In this document: piece after piece, positions 26,860-37,429 of the stretch
Layout: every line of letters begins with the position of its first letter
How positions within the stretch are numbered: the first letter of the stretch is position 1
DNA from: Shewanella hafniensis
Lineage (GTDB): Bacteria; Pseudomonadota; Gammaproteobacteria; Enterobacterales; Shewanellaceae
Assembly (NCBI RefSeq): GCF_019655335.1
Contig: NZ_BPFD01000031.1
Coordinates: 1 to 48,231, forward strand
Reading direction: 5' to 3'
DNA length: 48,231 bases
Made by a program: the position numbers and the translations under genes
Notes under the pieces: model-generated
Seen by the model: the letters and a program-made list of their open reading frames with translations, nothing else
Told to the model about the DNA's origin: nothing
Databases searched by the model: none

Positions 26860-27455
26860 CCAGAAAACGACATGAAACCTAAGGCCATCAAACCAGCGGT
26901 GATAAAGGTAATCCCTAAACCACGTAGGCCGTTAGGCACGTCGGCATACTTCAGCTTCTCACGGATACCGGCCATCAATACGATAGCTAATGCCCAACCC
27001 ACTCCTGAGCCGAAACCAAACACCACACTCTCGCCTAACTTGTAGTCACGCTCAACCATGAATGATACCGCACCAAAAATCGCGCAGTTCACTGTGATCA
27101 AAGGTAAGAAAATACCTAATGCGTTGTACAAAGGTGGAAAGTACTTGTCCAGTGCCATTTCCAGAATTTGAACCAAAGCCGCAATCACACCGATAAAGGT
27201 AATGAATTTCAAGAAGCTTAAGTCAGCTTCAGGTGCGCCAGCCCAAGCAAGTGCACCAGGAGCAAGCAGCCCTTGATAGATAACTTGGTTTGCTGGGACA
27301 GAGATAGTTAACACTACAACTACCGCAATCCCTAGGCCCATGGCTGTGGTGACTTTCTTAGACACAGCCAAGAAAGTACACATACCTAGGAAGAAGGCCA
27401 GTGCCATGTTTTCAATGAAAACAGAGCGAATTAACAGGCTAATATAATGTTCCAT
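26847..27455 (-). CDS. nqrE: Na+-NQR subunit E
   Basis: Integral membrane subunit, 202 residues, six hydrophobic segments, family-typical N-terminus ([20 protein letters not shown]). With NqrD it forms the pair whose cysteines hold the Fe centre in the membrane and part of the sodium path; a Cys lies in LGMCTF and another in VNCAIFGA. It starts five bases after nqrD and is followed by nqrF after 46 bp. Confidence 0.98.
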   Translation of the reverse strand: MEHYISLLIRSVFIENMALAFFLGMCTFLAVSKKVTTAMGLGIAVVVVLTISVPANQVIYQGLLAPGALAWAGAPEADLSFLKFITFIGVIAALVQILEMALDKYFPPLYNALGIFLPLITVNCAIFGAVSFMVERDYKLGESVVFGFGSGVGWALAIVLMAGIREKLKYADVPNGLRGLGITFITAGLMALGFMSFSGVSL

Positions 27456-27460
27456 CGCAC

Positions 27461-28093
27461 TTACCCTTTTGCTTCAACTTGCTCTGGCTTATAGGTACGA
27501 ATAATCCAAATCAAAACACCGATCAGGAAGAACGCACTCGGAGGCAGTAGTAGCAGACCGTTTGGTTGGTACCAGCCACCATCAGAGATCTTGTGCAGGA
27601 TTTCAACACCGAACAGAGAACCGTTACCAAACAGTTCACGTACGAAGCCAACAGCTAACAGAATTGCACCGTAACCTAAACCGTTACCGATACCATCCAT
27701 AAAGCTCATCATTGGCGGTGTTTTCATCGCGTAGGCTTCAGCGCGCCCCATTACGATACAGTTCGTAATGATAAGGCCGACGAATACCGACAGCTGCTTA
27801 GAGATCTGATAAGCATAAGCCTGCAGCAATTGGTCAACCACGATTACCAAAGAGGCAATAATGGTCATCTGTACGATAATACGCACACTGCTTGGAATAT
27901 GATTACGGATCATTGAGATAAACAGGTTCGAAAACGCGGTTACCGCAGTTAACGCCAACGCCATTACCAGTGCAGTTTCGAGCTTGCTCGTTACCGCTAA
28001 TGCACTACATACACCAAGTACTTGTAAAGCAATCGGGTTGTTGTTGACTATAGGTCCGGTCAGAACCTGTTTCAGTTCTTTAGCGTCAGACAT
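27461..28093 (-). CDS. nqrD: Na+-NQR subunit D
   Basis: Integral membrane subunit, 210 residues, six hydrophobic segments, homologous to NqrE with inverted topology. Family segments: [20 protein letters not shown] and [20 protein letters not shown], each with a Cys expected to take part in the Fe site. The start codon overlaps the nqrC stop (TAATG), implying translational coupling. Confidence 0.98.
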   Translation of the reverse strand: MSDAKELKQVLTGPIVNNNPIALQVLGVCSALAVTSKLETALVMALALTAVTAFSNLFISMIRNHIPSSVRIIVQMTIIASLVIVVDQLLQAYAYQISKQLSVFVGLIITNCIVMGRAEAYAMKTPPMMSFMDGIGNGLGYGAILLAVGFVRELFGNGSLFGVEILHKISDGGWYQPNGLLLLPPSAFFLIGVLIWIIRTYKPEQVEAKG

Positions 28094-28881
28094 TAGTTGA
28101 GACCTCCATTGCGTGCTTTTTCAATGAAACTCGCAAAACCTTCTTTCCCTAACCAGAATGTCAGTGAATGTTGCACACCGTTACTCGTTAAGGTTGCGCC
28201 AGATAATGCGTCTACACCGTATTCAGTGCTAGCAACAGCTGGGTTTTTAGTTACGCTGATAGCAATGTTACCTTGCTCATCAAATAACTTTTTGCCATGC
28301 CATTTCGCTTTCCACTGAGCATTTTGCACTTCGCCACCTAAGCCCGGCGTTTCGCCTTGCTCATAGTAGACTAAGCTTTGCACTGTGTTTAGATCAGCAT
28401 CCATAGCAAGGAAGGCATACATAGTAGACCAAAGGCCATAACCATGGATTGGCAGGATCACACTCGTTAATTTGCCTTGTTCATCACGAACAAGATAAAC
28501 CACAGCGTTATCCGCTACACGTTTCACTGAAGCAATGTCGTTCTCAGGTACAAATGAGGTTTTCACATCACGAGACGCTTTACGTTGATCAAAAGTGTCA
28601 GCATTAACACCATCAACCCAAGCACCCGTTTTTAAATCGACCAATTTAGCTTCGATGTGTTTGCCGTAAGTATCCAGAATTTGCGCTTTGGTGACCTTGC
28701 CAGCTTTAGTATCGATAAGACCAGCGGCTTCCAGAATGTACTTTTGCTTATCGAGCAGTTTATTTTCTGCTTGAGTCGGTCTCAGTAACACTGCTGCAGT
28801 AGACACAAATATCGCACAAATCAGACATAGGCCAACGACGATAAATAAGGTTCTGCCGAACGAATCTTTATTACTAGCCAC
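28093..28881 (-). CDS. nqrC: Na+-NQR subunit C
   Basis: Membrane-anchored periplasmic flavoprotein subunit. The frame opens at 28950, but the family start MASN(N)DS corresponds to GTG at 28879-28881 ([10 protein letters not shown]), which has GGAGGA seven bases upstream and overlaps the nqrB stop by eight bases. This gives 262 residues. There is one TM helix (about 10-32); the FMN-accepting Thr lies in [11 protein letters not shown] near residue 230, the ApbE target. The hydrophobic anchor and soluble FMN domain are intact. Confidence 0.97.
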   Translation of the reverse strand: MASNKDSFGRTLFIVVGLCLICAIFVSTAAVLLRPTQAENKLLDKQKYILEAAGLIDTKAGKVTKAQILDTYGKHIEAKLVDLKTGAWVDGVNADTFDQRKASRDVKTSFVPENDIASVKRVADNAVVYLVRDEQGKLTSVILPIHGYGLWSTMYAFLAMDADLNTVQSLVYYEQGETPGLGGEVQNAQWKAKWHGKKLFDEQGNIAISVTKNPAVASTEYGVDALSGATLTSNGVQHSLTFWLGKEGFASFIEKARNGGLN

Positions 28882-30073
28882 GGGCAATCCTCCGCTTGAT
28901 ATTTGCCTGAACCACGAAGTGGTCGAACAATGGCGCGAACAAGTTAGCAAACAGAATTGCCAACATCATGCCTTCAGGGAATGCAGGGTTAATCACGCGG
29001 ATAAACACAGCCATTGCACCGATCAAGATACCGTATGCCCATTTAGCTTGGTTAGTGAATGACGCTGACACTGGGTCTGTCGCCATAAACATCATGCCAA
29101 ACGCAAAACCACCTAACACTAAGTGCCAGTACCAAGGCATTGCAAACATTGGGTTAGTGTCGCTACCGACAAAGTTAAGCAGAGTAGAAATGGCAATCAT
29201 ACCGACCATTACACCGCCAACAATGCGCCATGAAGCGATACGGGTGTAGATGATGACCAAACCACCTAACAGAATCGCTAATGTAGACACTTCACCAACA
29301 GAACCTGGAATGAATCCGAAGAACGAATCCCACCAGTTTTGGTTGATTGCATAATCTAATGTGCCCGCAGCAGCTTGGCTCAGTGCAGTCGCACCTGAGT
29401 AGCCGTCAGCCACAACCCATGAGGTATCACCCGACATGTTCAACGGATAAGCGAAGAACAGGAAGGCACGACCCGCTAGCGCTGGGTTTAAGAAGTTACG
29501 CCCTGTACCACCGAACACTTCTTTCGCCACGACCACACCGAAGGTGATACCCAGCGCCACCATCCATAATGGGATAGTTGCTGGCAGCGTTAAAGCGAAC
29601 AGAATAGAGGTAACGAAGAAACCTTCGTTGACTTCATGACCGCGGATAGAGGCAAACAGCACTTCCCAGATACCACCGACGGCGAAAGTCACCGCATAGA
29701 TAGGTAGGAAGAAACAGGCGCCATACCACATTAGCGCAGGCCAGCCAGAGTTTGCCGTCAGTTCGGTACCGAACATGCTGAACAAGCTCACTTGCCATAC
29801 GTCAGGGGTAGCAAAACCAGCCACTAAAGCTAATTGAGCTTGTAAACCTACGTTGTACATACCCACGAACATCGCTGGGAAAGCACAAGCCCAAACCGTA
29901 ATCATCATACGTTTTAGGTCGAGGTTATCGCGAACGTGGGTTTTGCCCTTGTTCACTTTACCTGGGGTATAAAAAATTGTGTATGCCGCTTCGAATAGGG
30001 CATAAAACTTTTCGTATTTACCGCCTTTTTCAAAGTCGGGTTCAATACGTTCGAAAAAATCTTTCAAGCTCAT
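28874..30073 (-). CDS. nqrB: Na+-NQR subunit B
   Basis: Large membrane subunit, 399 residues, about ten hydrophobic segments, containing covalent FMN, riboflavin and the quinone site. N-terminus [20 protein letters not shown] is family-typical. The FMN-linked Thr is in [11 protein letters not shown] near residue 236, modified by Apb[21 protein letters not shown] is the conserved central segment. The ATG overlaps the nqrA stop by one base (TAATG). Confidence 0.98.
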   Translation of the reverse strand: MSLKDFFERIEPDFEKGGKYEKFYALFEAAYTIFYTPGKVNKGKTHVRDNLDLKRMMITVWACAFPAMFVGMYNVGLQAQLALVAGFATPDVWQVSLFSMFGTELTANSGWPALMWYGACFFLPIYAVTFAVGGIWEVLFASIRGHEVNEGFFVTSILFALTLPATIPLWMVALGITFGVVVAKEVFGGTGRNFLNPALAGRAFLFFAYPLNMSGDTSWVVADGYSGATALSQAAAGTLDYAINQNWWDSFFGFIPGSVGEVSTLAILLGGLVIIYTRIASWRIVGGVMVGMIAISTLLNFVGSDTNPMFAMPWYWHLVLGGFAFGMMFMATDPVSASFTNQAKWAYGILIGAMAVFIRVINPAFPEGMMLAILFANLFAPLFDHFVVQANIKRRIARG

Positions 30074-31407
30074 TAGCCTTCCCTCTCGATCGTATCTAGA
30101 CAGTCACGCAGATATGAACCGTAGTCATACTTGCCTGGACATACGAACGTACACAGTGCGAGATCTTCTTCATCTAACTCTAACGCGCCTAACGTGGCAG
30201 CACCGTCAAAGTCACCTGAAATCAAGTCACGCAACAACATAGTAGGAAGAATGTCCAATGGCATTACACGCTCATAGTTACCAATTGGCACCATAGCGCG
30301 GTCTGAACCACCTGTACTGGTCGTCATACTGAACAGACGAGAAGGAGCAAGATGTCCTAAGAATGCACGAGTGATAGAATATTTGTCTGAGCCTGGTAAT
30401 ACCCAGCCTAAAAATTCTTTCTCTGTACCTTCTTCTAACAGACTTACTTGAACATGGTAACGACCTAAATACCCTTGTGGGCCAACGGCTGTACGACCAT
30501 TCAGAACAGAGCCTGAAATCAGACGAACATTACCATCTAAGGCTTCACCTGCGGTTAATTCAGTCATACTCGCGCCCACAACAGTGCGTACGAGTCTTGG
30601 CTTAGCCGCTTTAGGGCCTGCGATCGCAATAACACGTTCGGTATTGAGTTCACCCGTCGTAAATAGCTGACCAATTGCTATTACATCTTGGTAACCAATA
30701 TGCCAAACGGTACGTTTTGCAGAGGCAGACAATAAGAAGTGAATATGAGTACCGACTAATCCTGCAGGGTGCACACCAGCAAATTCTTCAACTTGGGCGT
30801 TTGCGGCAGGAATATCAGCGCCAGGCGCTTTACAAAGGTAAACTTTACCGTCAGTAAGTCTTGCTAAGACCTTAAGACCATTAGCAAAATCTTCTTTATG
30901 CTCACGGATCACCACAACGGGATCAGCGGCAAGAGGTTGAGTATCTATTGCGGTTACAAAAATACCAGCAGCAGAAGAGTCTACAGCAGGAACTTTGCTA
31001 AAAGGACGAGTACGCAATGCAGTCCATAAACCTGATTCGATCAGATTGTCACGGACTAACTGCGAGTCGAGCGTATCGAGTGCAGTGGCATCATATTTAG
31101 CAAAGGCAACGCTTTCGTTTCCTTCCACTGCAATGACAACAGACTGCAGAACACGCTGGGCGCCCCGGTTAATGTCTAATATAGTACCACTGGCTAAAGC
31201 CGTATATTTAACGCCTAAATTCTTCTTATCTTCAAAAAGAACCTGGCCTTTTTGTACTTTATCGCCCACTTTGATTTTCATCGTTGGACGTAAGCCAATA
31301 TACTCTTCACCCAAAGTAGCTACATGTTTAATGGCTGGGCCATTATGGATAACTTGCTCTGGTCCGCCTGCTATAGGCAGTTCCAATCCTTTCTTAATTG
31401 TAATCAT
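30073..31407 (-). CDS. nqrA: Na+-NQR subunit A
   Basis: Peripheral cytoplasmic subunit of the sodium pump. The frame opens at 31527, but the family start [20 protein letters not shown] corresponds to ATG 31405-31407, giving 444 residues (Vibrio NqrA is close to 446). Further segments: [20 protein letters not shown] and [14 protein letters not shown]. It is the first gene of nqrABCDEF-apbE-nqrM. A TATAAT lies at 31579-31584 on the minus strand, 170 bp upstream, and a small hairpin AGGTTTT/AAAACCT at 31465-31482 lies in the leader. Confidence 0.97.
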   Translation of the reverse strand: MITIKKGLELPIAGGPEQVIHNGPAIKHVATLGEEYIGLRPTMKIKVGDKVQKGQVLFEDKKNLGVKYTALASGTILDINRGAQRVLQSVVIAVEGNESVAFAKYDATALDTLDSQLVRDNLIESGLWTALRTRPFSKVPAVDSSAAGIFVTAIDTQPLAADPVVVIREHKEDFANGLKVLARLTDGKVYLCKAPGADIPAANAQVEEFAGVHPAGLVGTHIHFLLSASAKRTVWHIGYQDVIAIGQLFTTGELNTERVIAIAGPKAAKPRLVRTVVGASMTELTAGEALDGNVRLISGSVLNGRTAVGPQGYLGRYHVQVSLLEEGTEKEFLGWVLPGSDKYSITRAFLGHLAPSRLFSMTTSTGGSDRAMVPIGNYERVMPLDILPTMLLRDLISGDFDGAATLGALELDEEDLALCTFVCPGKYDYGSYLRDCLDTIEREG

Positions 31408-31808
31408 ATCCACAAGCACTACGTTTGAAGGAAAGACAATGCGCCGCGTTCCTGCTAAATACTTAGGTTTTAAACAAAACCTACTGCATTGAGCTAGCGC
31501 AGATTTATCACAGAAATGCGATCGCAATCACGCTGGTCGCGCGCATTTTACCCCAATTGACTTGGCATCGCCACGAAAATTATAGGTGATTTCAAACCTA
31601 AAAAATGGATTGAAAAGAATCATGCGCTACAGCGTTCGCCTTCCGACCTAGTGACGGATCAGAAAGAGAGAATATTACGGCCACTGGGTACTATAGCATT
31701 AATAATTAAAGATTTAATTTAGCAAAAAGTCGAAACATCCACTAAACACGGCTTAAATCGATCTTATTTGTTTCAATTGATTTAAATTCAAACGAAATAA
31801 AGTTCAAC
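31408..31808 (-). promoter_or_regulatory. Control region of the nqr operon
   Basis: A 400-bp spacer between the TonB receptor stop and nqrA. On the minus strand it contains a TATAAT (31579-31584), an AT-rich block (31690-31800) and the leader hairpin at 31465-31482. I see no clean -35 partner and no strong FNR or ArcA site. No ORF with an RBS was found. Confidence 0.4.
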
Positions 31809-33863
31809 TTAAAAGCGCCATTGATAACCTAAATAGCTAATACGTCCATTTTCCGATCGAATTCCGCTATTTGATGCTGTCGTGACTAATGTCTCATCTA
31901 AGAGGTTTTCTATCCGAAAATAAATCTCATGGTGACGGTTAAAATGATAATTCGCCGCTAAATCTACCCGCCATTGTGCAGCGACAGGCTGTAATTCGGC
32001 GCCAAATTGGCCCATTTCCCGCTCCGATTGATAAAAGACATTCGCGTTCAGTTCATATTCGTCATACTTCATTCCAGCACTCAATTGCAGCTGCTGTTCG
32101 GGTAACCAGGCCACCCTATCGCCAGCCACGACGCAGCCTTGAATTTCGTTGCAGCTATTAGTTTGATACTCAGCATTCGAATACTGATAATTTAACGCCA
32201 AAGGCAACTGCACACTGCCCAGTTCCCATTGATAGCCAAGATTCAGCTCAACCCCTTTGGTCTGCACATCCACGACATTACCTTGAACCCACAAACGGCT
32301 GTCGGCGCATTGGGTATAAGCATCGCAATTGACATGCAGGTTATCAAAATCTTGAACGTAGGTTTTGATATCAGCATTAAAATGCTCACTAGCATATTGG
32401 GCGCTGACTTGATATTGCAGCGACACTTGCGCTTCTTGCTCAAGATTCCCCGCACTCGCGGCGGTCCAGGAGCGTCGAATATCTGCACTAAAGCGCCAAT
32501 TTCCAGCATGATATAAAACGCCAAGCTGTGGCATCCAATCGCTATCAGAAAAATCCGCCGCTTCGAGTCCGGCGTAGGCTAGATTGACCTCGCGATTGAC
32601 GTCCACTTTTTCATAGGCAAGCGCGAGTTTGAGCTGCAATCCGTCCCAATTAAACAAGGAATCAATGGCCGAGGTGAATGCGGTCGCATCATCGGTATAA
32701 GCCAACAGCGCATCTGGCGCATCACTCATTAGACTCAAGTCCTGCTGCCATAGACTTTGCTGTTCACCAAGGTGCATCTCAGCTTTATCCGTATGGTAAC
32801 GGGCACTCAAACTAATTTGATGGGCGCCATATTGATTCACGGACTCAGTTTGTACCCCAAAGGAGCTAAAATCATTGTCTTGTTGTAACGAAGCGACCGC
32901 GACGCCATCGACTGTCGGCTGCCGTTCAAATGCGGCCAGCGCTGCTAAACTCTGGGTATCGAGCATTTGCCCATCAAATTGATTAAGTTGATTTAATTGC
33001 TGCGAATAGGATTGATAATAAAAGTCCGTGATGACCTTATGCCCGCCACTTAACGCAACTTGGTGCGACAATTGATACTTATGGTGTCGCCCTTGGTGCT
33101 TATCTGCCGCAGTGGCTGAATACAAACTCATAGGATCTTGTTGCCAATCTGCTGGTGTTAAGCCGAGTTGGGAGCGATAGCTATCATCATCGAGGAACTG
33201 GTAGGTAAACTCAGTCACCTGTGGACTTCTGGCACCTAATAAACTCGCAGCATTGATTTTAAATAAGATATCAGTGGTTTGGCGGTCAGTATCTTGGCCG
33301 TTAAGCAAGCGATCCGCGCCACTAGCATCACTGTAGTTAACCGCGAGTATCATGCCGTATTCTTTTTGCTTCACGCCCCAATTCACATCGACACTGTAAT
33401 CGGCATCGGTATTGCCTTCGAGCGTTACTTTACTGTTTTCCGCTTTTTCGGCCACAGGTAAGGTTTGATAACTCACCACCCCAAACGCCCCTTGCCCACC
33501 AACAGCCATGTTCGCCATTGGCGTGACGGTGACACTCTGTTGTTGCAGTAGATTGGGCAATAGTTGTAATTGCGGCGCAGAATAAGGCGCAGGTGAGAAA
33601 TACACTCTATCTTGCAATACGGCCACGCCTTGACTCGCGCTGCGCATACTAATGCTTGCTGGATTTCCGTTAAGATCCGCAGGTAAAACCGTCAAAGCCG
33701 TTAACTGGCCTAAGGCTAAACTGTCAGCAGTGGAGTGAAATGTGTCATTGAGCAGGTTCAGTTCAAGCATTTGACTGTGGAAATCATCGGCGAACGTTGT
33801 GCTAGAACAGGCAAGAGATACAGACATTGCACAGAGTGATACTGAGAAGTAACGACTAAGCAT
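31809..33863 (-). CDS. TonB-dependent receptor-like outer-membrane protein
   Basis: A 684-residue outer-membrane beta-barrel. There is a signal peptide (about 1-25, ...CSSTTFADD), a diverged plug (about 45-145; LGQLTALTVLPADLNGNPAS and AVGGQGAFGVVSYQT correspond to the plug's closing motifs), a long barrel of alternating hydrophobic and polar strands, and a C-terminal aromatic end (YLGYQWRF) as in outer-membrane barrels. I see no TonB box at the N-terminus, and the plug is weakly conserved. The ligand is unknown. Two Cys pairs near residues 510-570 lie in predicted loops. It is followed by the nqr control region, and a plain operon link is not supported. Confidence 0.78.
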   Translation of the reverse strand: MLSRYFSVSLCAMSVSLACSSTTFADDFHSQMLELNLLNDTFHSTADSLALGQLTALTVLPADLNGNPASISMRSASQGVAVLQDRVYFSPAPYSAPQLQLLPNLLQQQSVTVTPMANMAVGGQGAFGVVSYQTLPVAEKAENSKVTLEGNTDADYSVDVNWGVKQKEYGMILAVNYSDASGADRLLNGQDTDRQTTDILFKINAASLLGARSPQVTEFTYQFLDDDSYRSQLGLTPADWQQDPMSLYSATAADKHQGRHHKYQLSHQVALSGGHKVITDFYYQSYSQQLNQLNQFDGQMLDTQSLAALAAFERQPTVDGVAVASLQQDNDFSSFGVQTESVNQYGAHQISLSARYHTDKAEMHLGEQQSLWQQDLSLMSDAPDALLAYTDDATAFTSAIDSLFNWDGLQLKLALAYEKVDVNREVNLAYAGLEAADFSDSDWMPQLGVLYHAGNWRFSADIRRSWTAASAGNLEQEAQVSLQYQVSAQYASEHFNADIKTYVQDFDNLHVNCDAYTQCADSRLWVQGNVVDVQTKGVELNLGYQWELGSVQLPLALNYQYSNAEYQTNSCNEIQGCVVAGDRVAWLPEQQLQLSAGMKYDEYELNANVFYQSEREMGQFGAELQPVAAQWRVDLAANYHFNRHHEIYFRIENLLDETLVTTASNSGIRSENGRISYLGYQWRF

Positions 33864-33935
33864 ACCAAGCTCCCAAAAATTTTGTTAGCGTACGGTGTTT
33901 TTGTTATTAACTTGTAAAATAGCTGGATTTGTTTG

Positions 33936-33960
33936 AAAAAAAAAGCGACTCTCGTCGCTT
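33936..33960 (-). terminator. Terminator of luxS
   Basis: AAGCGAC (33943-33949) pairs with GTCGCTT (33954-33960) around TCTC. On the minus strand the hairpin runs into nine T. It lies 68 bp past the luxS stop. Confidence 0.88.
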
Positions 33961-34028
33961 TCTCTCATTAACTTCAGGAAACTGAATTTACTGGCTAAGC
34001 ACTCTTGTACAAGTAAGAGTGCAAACCG

Positions 34029-34538
34029 TTACAGATTACCTAGAATTTCGTCGCTTAATTTTAGATCGTCATTACGATTAACACTTACGCCTGCAGCAAT
34101 AATATTACGGGCGATATCTTGTGCCTGCTCTAACGAATGCATCTCATACGTACCGCATTGGTATTCGTTCAGCTCAGGGATTTCAGACTGCTCAACCACT
34201 TTAAGCACATCTTCCATCGCAGCTAACCACGCATCGGCCACTTGGCGCTCAGTCGGCTCTCCAATCAAACTCATATAAAAGCCGGTACGACATCCCATTG
34301 GCGAAATATCGATGATCTCAACATTGCTACCATTTAAATGGTCACGCATAAAGCCAGCGAATAAATGCTCCAGAGTGTGAATACCACGCTCACTGAGAAT
34401 ATCTTTATTCGGCGCGCAAAAACGTAGATCGAATACCGTAATCGCATCACCCTTTGGCGTGCTCATATGCTTAGCAACACGAACCGCTGGGGCATTCATT
34501 CGAGTATGATCGACGGTAAAGCTATCAAGTAATGGCAT
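34029..34538 (-). CDS. luxS: S-ribosylhomocysteine lyase LuxS
   Basis: Cleaves S-ribosylhomocysteine to homocysteine and DPD, the AI-2 precursor; part of the activated methyl cycle. It has 169 residues from ATG 34538 ([14 protein letters not shown]), with GGAG six bases upstream; the longer frame to 34613 is not family-like. The metal site is HTLEH (about residues 54-58) plus the Cys in ECQCGT-like [11 protein letters not shown]. The CRTGFYM segment is also present. Methionine-cycle genes appear again at metY, 8 kb to the right. Confidence 0.98.
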   Translation of the reverse strand: MPLLDSFTVDHTRMNAPAVRVAKHMSTPKGDAITVFDLRFCAPNKDILSERGIHTLEHLFAGFMRDHLNGSNVEIIDISPMGCRTGFYMSLIGEPTERQVADAWLAAMEDVLKVVEQSEIPELNEYQCGTYEMHSLEQAQDIARNIIAAGVSVNRNDDLKLSDEILGNL

Positions 34539-34706
34539 AGGGATCTCCAAATTCTCAGGGCGACATGAACGCCACTGTAACTGTCTATTTATGGCTTGCA
34601 AGCATAACACCAAATGAATTACGCCGATAACAAGATAATTTAAGATGAAATCATCTCATATAAATCAGCGAGTAATGTGACAGTCAGTGCTAAAAACACC
34701 CCGCAT

Positions 34707-35825
34707 TTAGTGTTGACGCTGCTGGCTGTAAGCATCCTCAGATATTTTATGATACTGGCGTACACCTTGCTCGTAGGCGTGATAGGCGGCGTACACTTTG
34801 CGCATTAAAGGATCTTGATTGGCTTGTTCTTCAATCACTTGTTTAGAGATTTTCTCAAGTTCCAACAACACTTTCGGTGGAAATGCTTTAAGCACTACCC
34901 CTTCATCATTCACTAAGGTTTCAAGGGCCGTCACATTGCGGGTCGTGTATTCATCGAGCATATCTTGGTTAATCGCTCTCGCCGCGACTCTCACTATGGC
35001 TTGTAAATCTTGAGGTAAACTCTCGAAGGCAGCTTTATTAATCAAAAACTCCATATTGGAACCCGGCTCATGCCAACCTGGGTAATAGTAGTACTTCGCC
35101 ACTTTATGTAGACCAAAAGCAAGGTCGTTCAATGGCCCCACCCACTCTGCCGCATCAATCGAGCCCGTTTGCAGGGCACCATAGAGTTCACGCCCCGCCA
35201 TATTCACAGGAATAGCGCCGACACGCTTTAATACTTCGCCGCCCAAGCCCGGCATGCGGATCTTCAGTCCCTTAAAATCGGCAATGGTATTAATCGGTTT
35301 ATTGAACCAGCCGCCCATTTGCATGCCCGTATTGCCACCCGCGAGGGGAATGATGCCAAAGGGGCGATACACTTCTTCCCACAACGCCATGCCACCGCCG
35401 TAGTGCAACCAGCCGTTCATTTCTTGCGCTGTCATACCAAAGGGAATCGATGAAAAAAACTGCGCAGCGGGCGCCTTACCTTTCCAGTAATAAGAAGCGG
35501 CATGGGCCATTTGAATTTTTCCCTGACTCACGCCATCAAAGATGGCAAACGCTGGCATCAATTCCCCCGCGCCATAAACCTGAATTTTTAACCGACCGTT
35601 TGACATGTCATCGACTAAATGCGCAAAACGCTCAGGTGCCATACCTAAACCGGGGAAGTTTTTGGGCCAAGAGGTTGCAAGGCGCCATTCAATTGCGGGG
35701 ATAGCTTGGGGATCATCCGTTGCGGCATGGGAAACGGCTACGTTTTGCGCATCACTGGCTACGGGGTTACAACCGCTCAGCCCCATCAGCAGCATTAAGA
35801 CGAGCACACTCCCAAACTTACGCAT
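34707..35825 (-). CDS. TRAP transporter substrate-binding lipoprotein (TakP-like), orphan
   Basis: DctP/TakP-family solute receptor that would deliver an organic acid to a TRAP transporter. The start ATG 35825 (MRKFGSVLVLMLLMGLSGCN) has GGAGAG upstream and gives a 372-residue protein with a lipobox LSGC, so a lipid-anchored form is expected. The family body begins EWRLATSWPKNFPGLGMAPE. Segments WFNKPINTIADFKGLKIRMP and ALQTGSIDAAEWVGPLNDLA fit the 2-oxo-acid binding branch. No dctQ/dctM genes lie nearby, so its membrane partners are elsewhere or it has another role. The frame to 35912 is rejected as start. Confidence 0.88.
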   Translation of the reverse strand: MRKFGSVLVLMLLMGLSGCNPVASDAQNVAVSHAATDDPQAIPAIEWRLATSWPKNFPGLGMAPERFAHLVDDMSNGRLKIQVYGAGELMPAFAIFDGVSQGKIQMAHAASYYWKGKAPAAQFFSSIPFGMTAQEMNGWLHYGGGMALWEEVYRPFGIIPLAGGNTGMQMGGWFNKPINTIADFKGLKIRMPGLGGEVLKRVGAIPVNMAGRELYGALQTGSIDAAEWVGPLNDLAFGLHKVAKYYYYPGWHEPGSNMEFLINKAAFESLPQDLQAIVRVAARAINQDMLDEYTTRNVTALETLVNDEGVVLKAFPPKVLLELEKISKQVIEEQANQDPLMRKVYAAYHAYEQGVRQYHKISEDAYSQQRQH

Positions 35826-36015
35826 TTTTAATACTCTCCCTGAAATAAAACGAACCCATAGTGCCAATAGACGTGAACATGCACTCAGGACAGAGCTCTG
35901 CAATCGCACCACTCAACCCCTTAAAATAAAACATATTGTTAACACAGAAACACAGTGAGGGAAACCAGAAACTCGAGGGGTAAAACCAGAAAATGGCCTT
36001 AGTTTGACCTAAAAC

Positions 36016-36039
36016 AAAAAACCACTCTATGGAGAGTGG
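36016..36039 (-). terminator. Terminator of bolA
   Basis: CCACTCT (36022-36028) pairs with AGAGTGG (36033-36039) around ATGG. On the minus strand it continues as TTTTTTG. It lies 39 bp past the bolA stop. Confidence 0.85.
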
Positions 36040-36077
36040 CTTTGAAATCTAAGCTAAAAGTATTGGAAAGCGATGAA

Positions 36078-36398
36078 TTAACCGCGACAATTTGGCGTAT
36101 TAGGCACTTGTACATTCGCATCCCATTCACTTTGAGTGAATGTGTGAATCGACAAGGCATGCACGCCATTCGCTAGCTCATGGGCTAAGTGAGTATTAAC
36201 CAATCGATGCCGTGCCAAGAGACGTAAACCATCAAACTGCTCACTCACGAGCACAACTTTGAAATGGGTTTCCGAATTCGGTGGCACATGGTGACGATTA
36301 CTTTCGTTGATCACTTCTAAGTGAGTCGGCGAGAAGCCTTCAGTTAACTTCTGCGTGATAGTGTTAGCCACTGTGCCCTGCGCATGAGTATTGGACAT
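36078..36398 (-). CDS. bolA: BolA-family protein
   Basis: Small stress-related protein of 106 residues. BolA proteins partner with monothiol glutaredoxins in iron-sulfur trafficking and also affect morphology. The family core is present: FSPTHLEVINESNRHHVPPN, ETHFKVVLVSEQFDGLRLLA and RHRLVNTHLAHELANGVHAL (conserved His in HRLV). The start at 36398 is reasonable though the upstream RBS is weak. It is monocistronic, with its own terminator. Confidence 0.95.
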   Translation of the reverse strand: MSNTHAQGTVANTITQKLTEGFSPTHLEVINESNRHHVPPNSETHFKVVLVSEQFDGLRLLARHRLVNTHLAHELANGVHALSIHTFTQSEWDANVQVPNTPNCRG

Positions 36399-36582
36399 AT
36401 TCGAGTCTCAGAATGGGGAAATCCAGTGGCCGCAGAGTACTGCTTCAGACAGAAAAGATCAAATTCACTTAGTCTGTTTGCTGCTCAATAACCACTTTAT
36501 AAGTCATCTTATTTAGCAGGCCGTTCACCGCCACCAGTAATAAACAGGAGGCAATGAATAGCTGTCATTTAACAACAGGCAT

Positions 36583-37281
36583 TTAGCCATGGAAATTAAC
36601 GATGAGTTGCCTAAAGGTGTAATTCCAACGGGGCTCTTTTACTTTCAAACGTTTAGGTAAGCTGTGCAGCCAATCGTTTTGCATAGGCCAGTGCATGATT
36701 AGCAGATCACCGCTATGCAAACTGATGCAGTGCTTGGTTTGGCTATGTTTATGCTTAAGCACAAAATCCCGCGTGGCGCCTAAGCTAATAGAAGCAATAT
36801 GGCTGCCACGGGCAATTTCCGGTTCATCATCGCTATGGGCGCCCATACAATCTTTTCCATCGGCGTAACGATTGACTAATACTCCATTACTCGCCAAACC
36901 ATAATCCCGCGCTAACTTATCCCTCAACTTCTGGGCATATTTAGGCCAAGGTAAGGCGCGGATAAACAGTCCTGAATATAAATAGTCACAGCCCAAATCG
37001 CCAAACCACACTTGCTGGCGAGGAATTGCGTGAAACTGACCAAATACTTGGATTTCGGGGCGACTTAAGGGATAAGTCTGCGCTTCTTTCATCAACGCAA
37101 GTTGCTGCTCAGCATTAAGATAACCCCGCACTAAGGTGATGGGCGGTATGGGTTGTCCAGTCTTGTTCAAACCGTGATCGGTAAGATTCAAACTTAGCTG
37201 TAAATCAAGACCCGCTTCATCATCAAGCTCAGAAAATAAATCGTAACCTTGGTTGTCACGCCGCTCATTATCTTTAGCCAT
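36583..37281 (-). CDS. AlkB-like 2-oxoglutarate/Fe(II) dioxygenase
   Basis: Probable dioxygenase that demethylates alkylated nucleic acid. 232 residues from ATG 37281 (MAKDNERRDN). The upstream TTG at 37302 has no family support. The metal and 2-oxoglutarate ligands are visible: HSDDEPE (HxD, about residue 147-149), a second His in NDWLHSLPKR (about 207), and Arg residues in RWNYTFRQL (about 218-224). VNRYADGKDCMGAHSDDEPE matches the ALKBH2/3-like form more than E. coli AlkB. No ada gene or other repair gene is next to it. Confidence 0.88.
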   Translation of the reverse strand: MAKDNERRDNQGYDLFSELDDEAGLDLQLSLNLTDHGLNKTGQPIPPITLVRGYLNAEQQLALMKEAQTYPLSRPEIQVFGQFHAIPRQQVWFGDLGCDYLYSGLFIRALPWPKYAQKLRDKLARDYGLASNGVLVNRYADGKDCMGAHSDDEPEIARGSHIASISLGATRDFVLKHKHSQTKHCISLHSGDLLIMHWPMQNDWLHSLPKRLKVKEPRWNYTFRQLIVNFHG

Positions 37282-37429
37282 CAACCTACTTGTCCCCCGC
37301 AACTATCGATCCGTTTGCTTGCCGCTTCGTCCATAGCAGGGCTAACATTAGCTCTTGATGCTGAGCCGTCGCACTGCGCCATGAAATCTGCGATAATCTG
37401 CGCCTTAATTTATTGGCGCAGTGTGGCAC

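Noticed and set aside
31408..31527. Longer start for nqrA (also for nqrC, luxS, dinB, the TRAP receptor, metY and the dCache receptor)
   Set aside because: Upstream extensions are unlike the families, lack an RBS, or overlap neighbouring control sites; internal starts fit known N-termini.
31770..31800. FNR site upstream of the TonB receptor stop / nqr spacer (TTGATTTAAATTCAA)
   Set aside because: The spacing between half-sites is one base too long for the FNR consensus.
36554..36586. Ten-residue plus-strand ORF with AGGAGG upstream between bolA and alkB
   Set aside because: Very short and overlaps the end of alkB; a good RBS alone can occur by chance.
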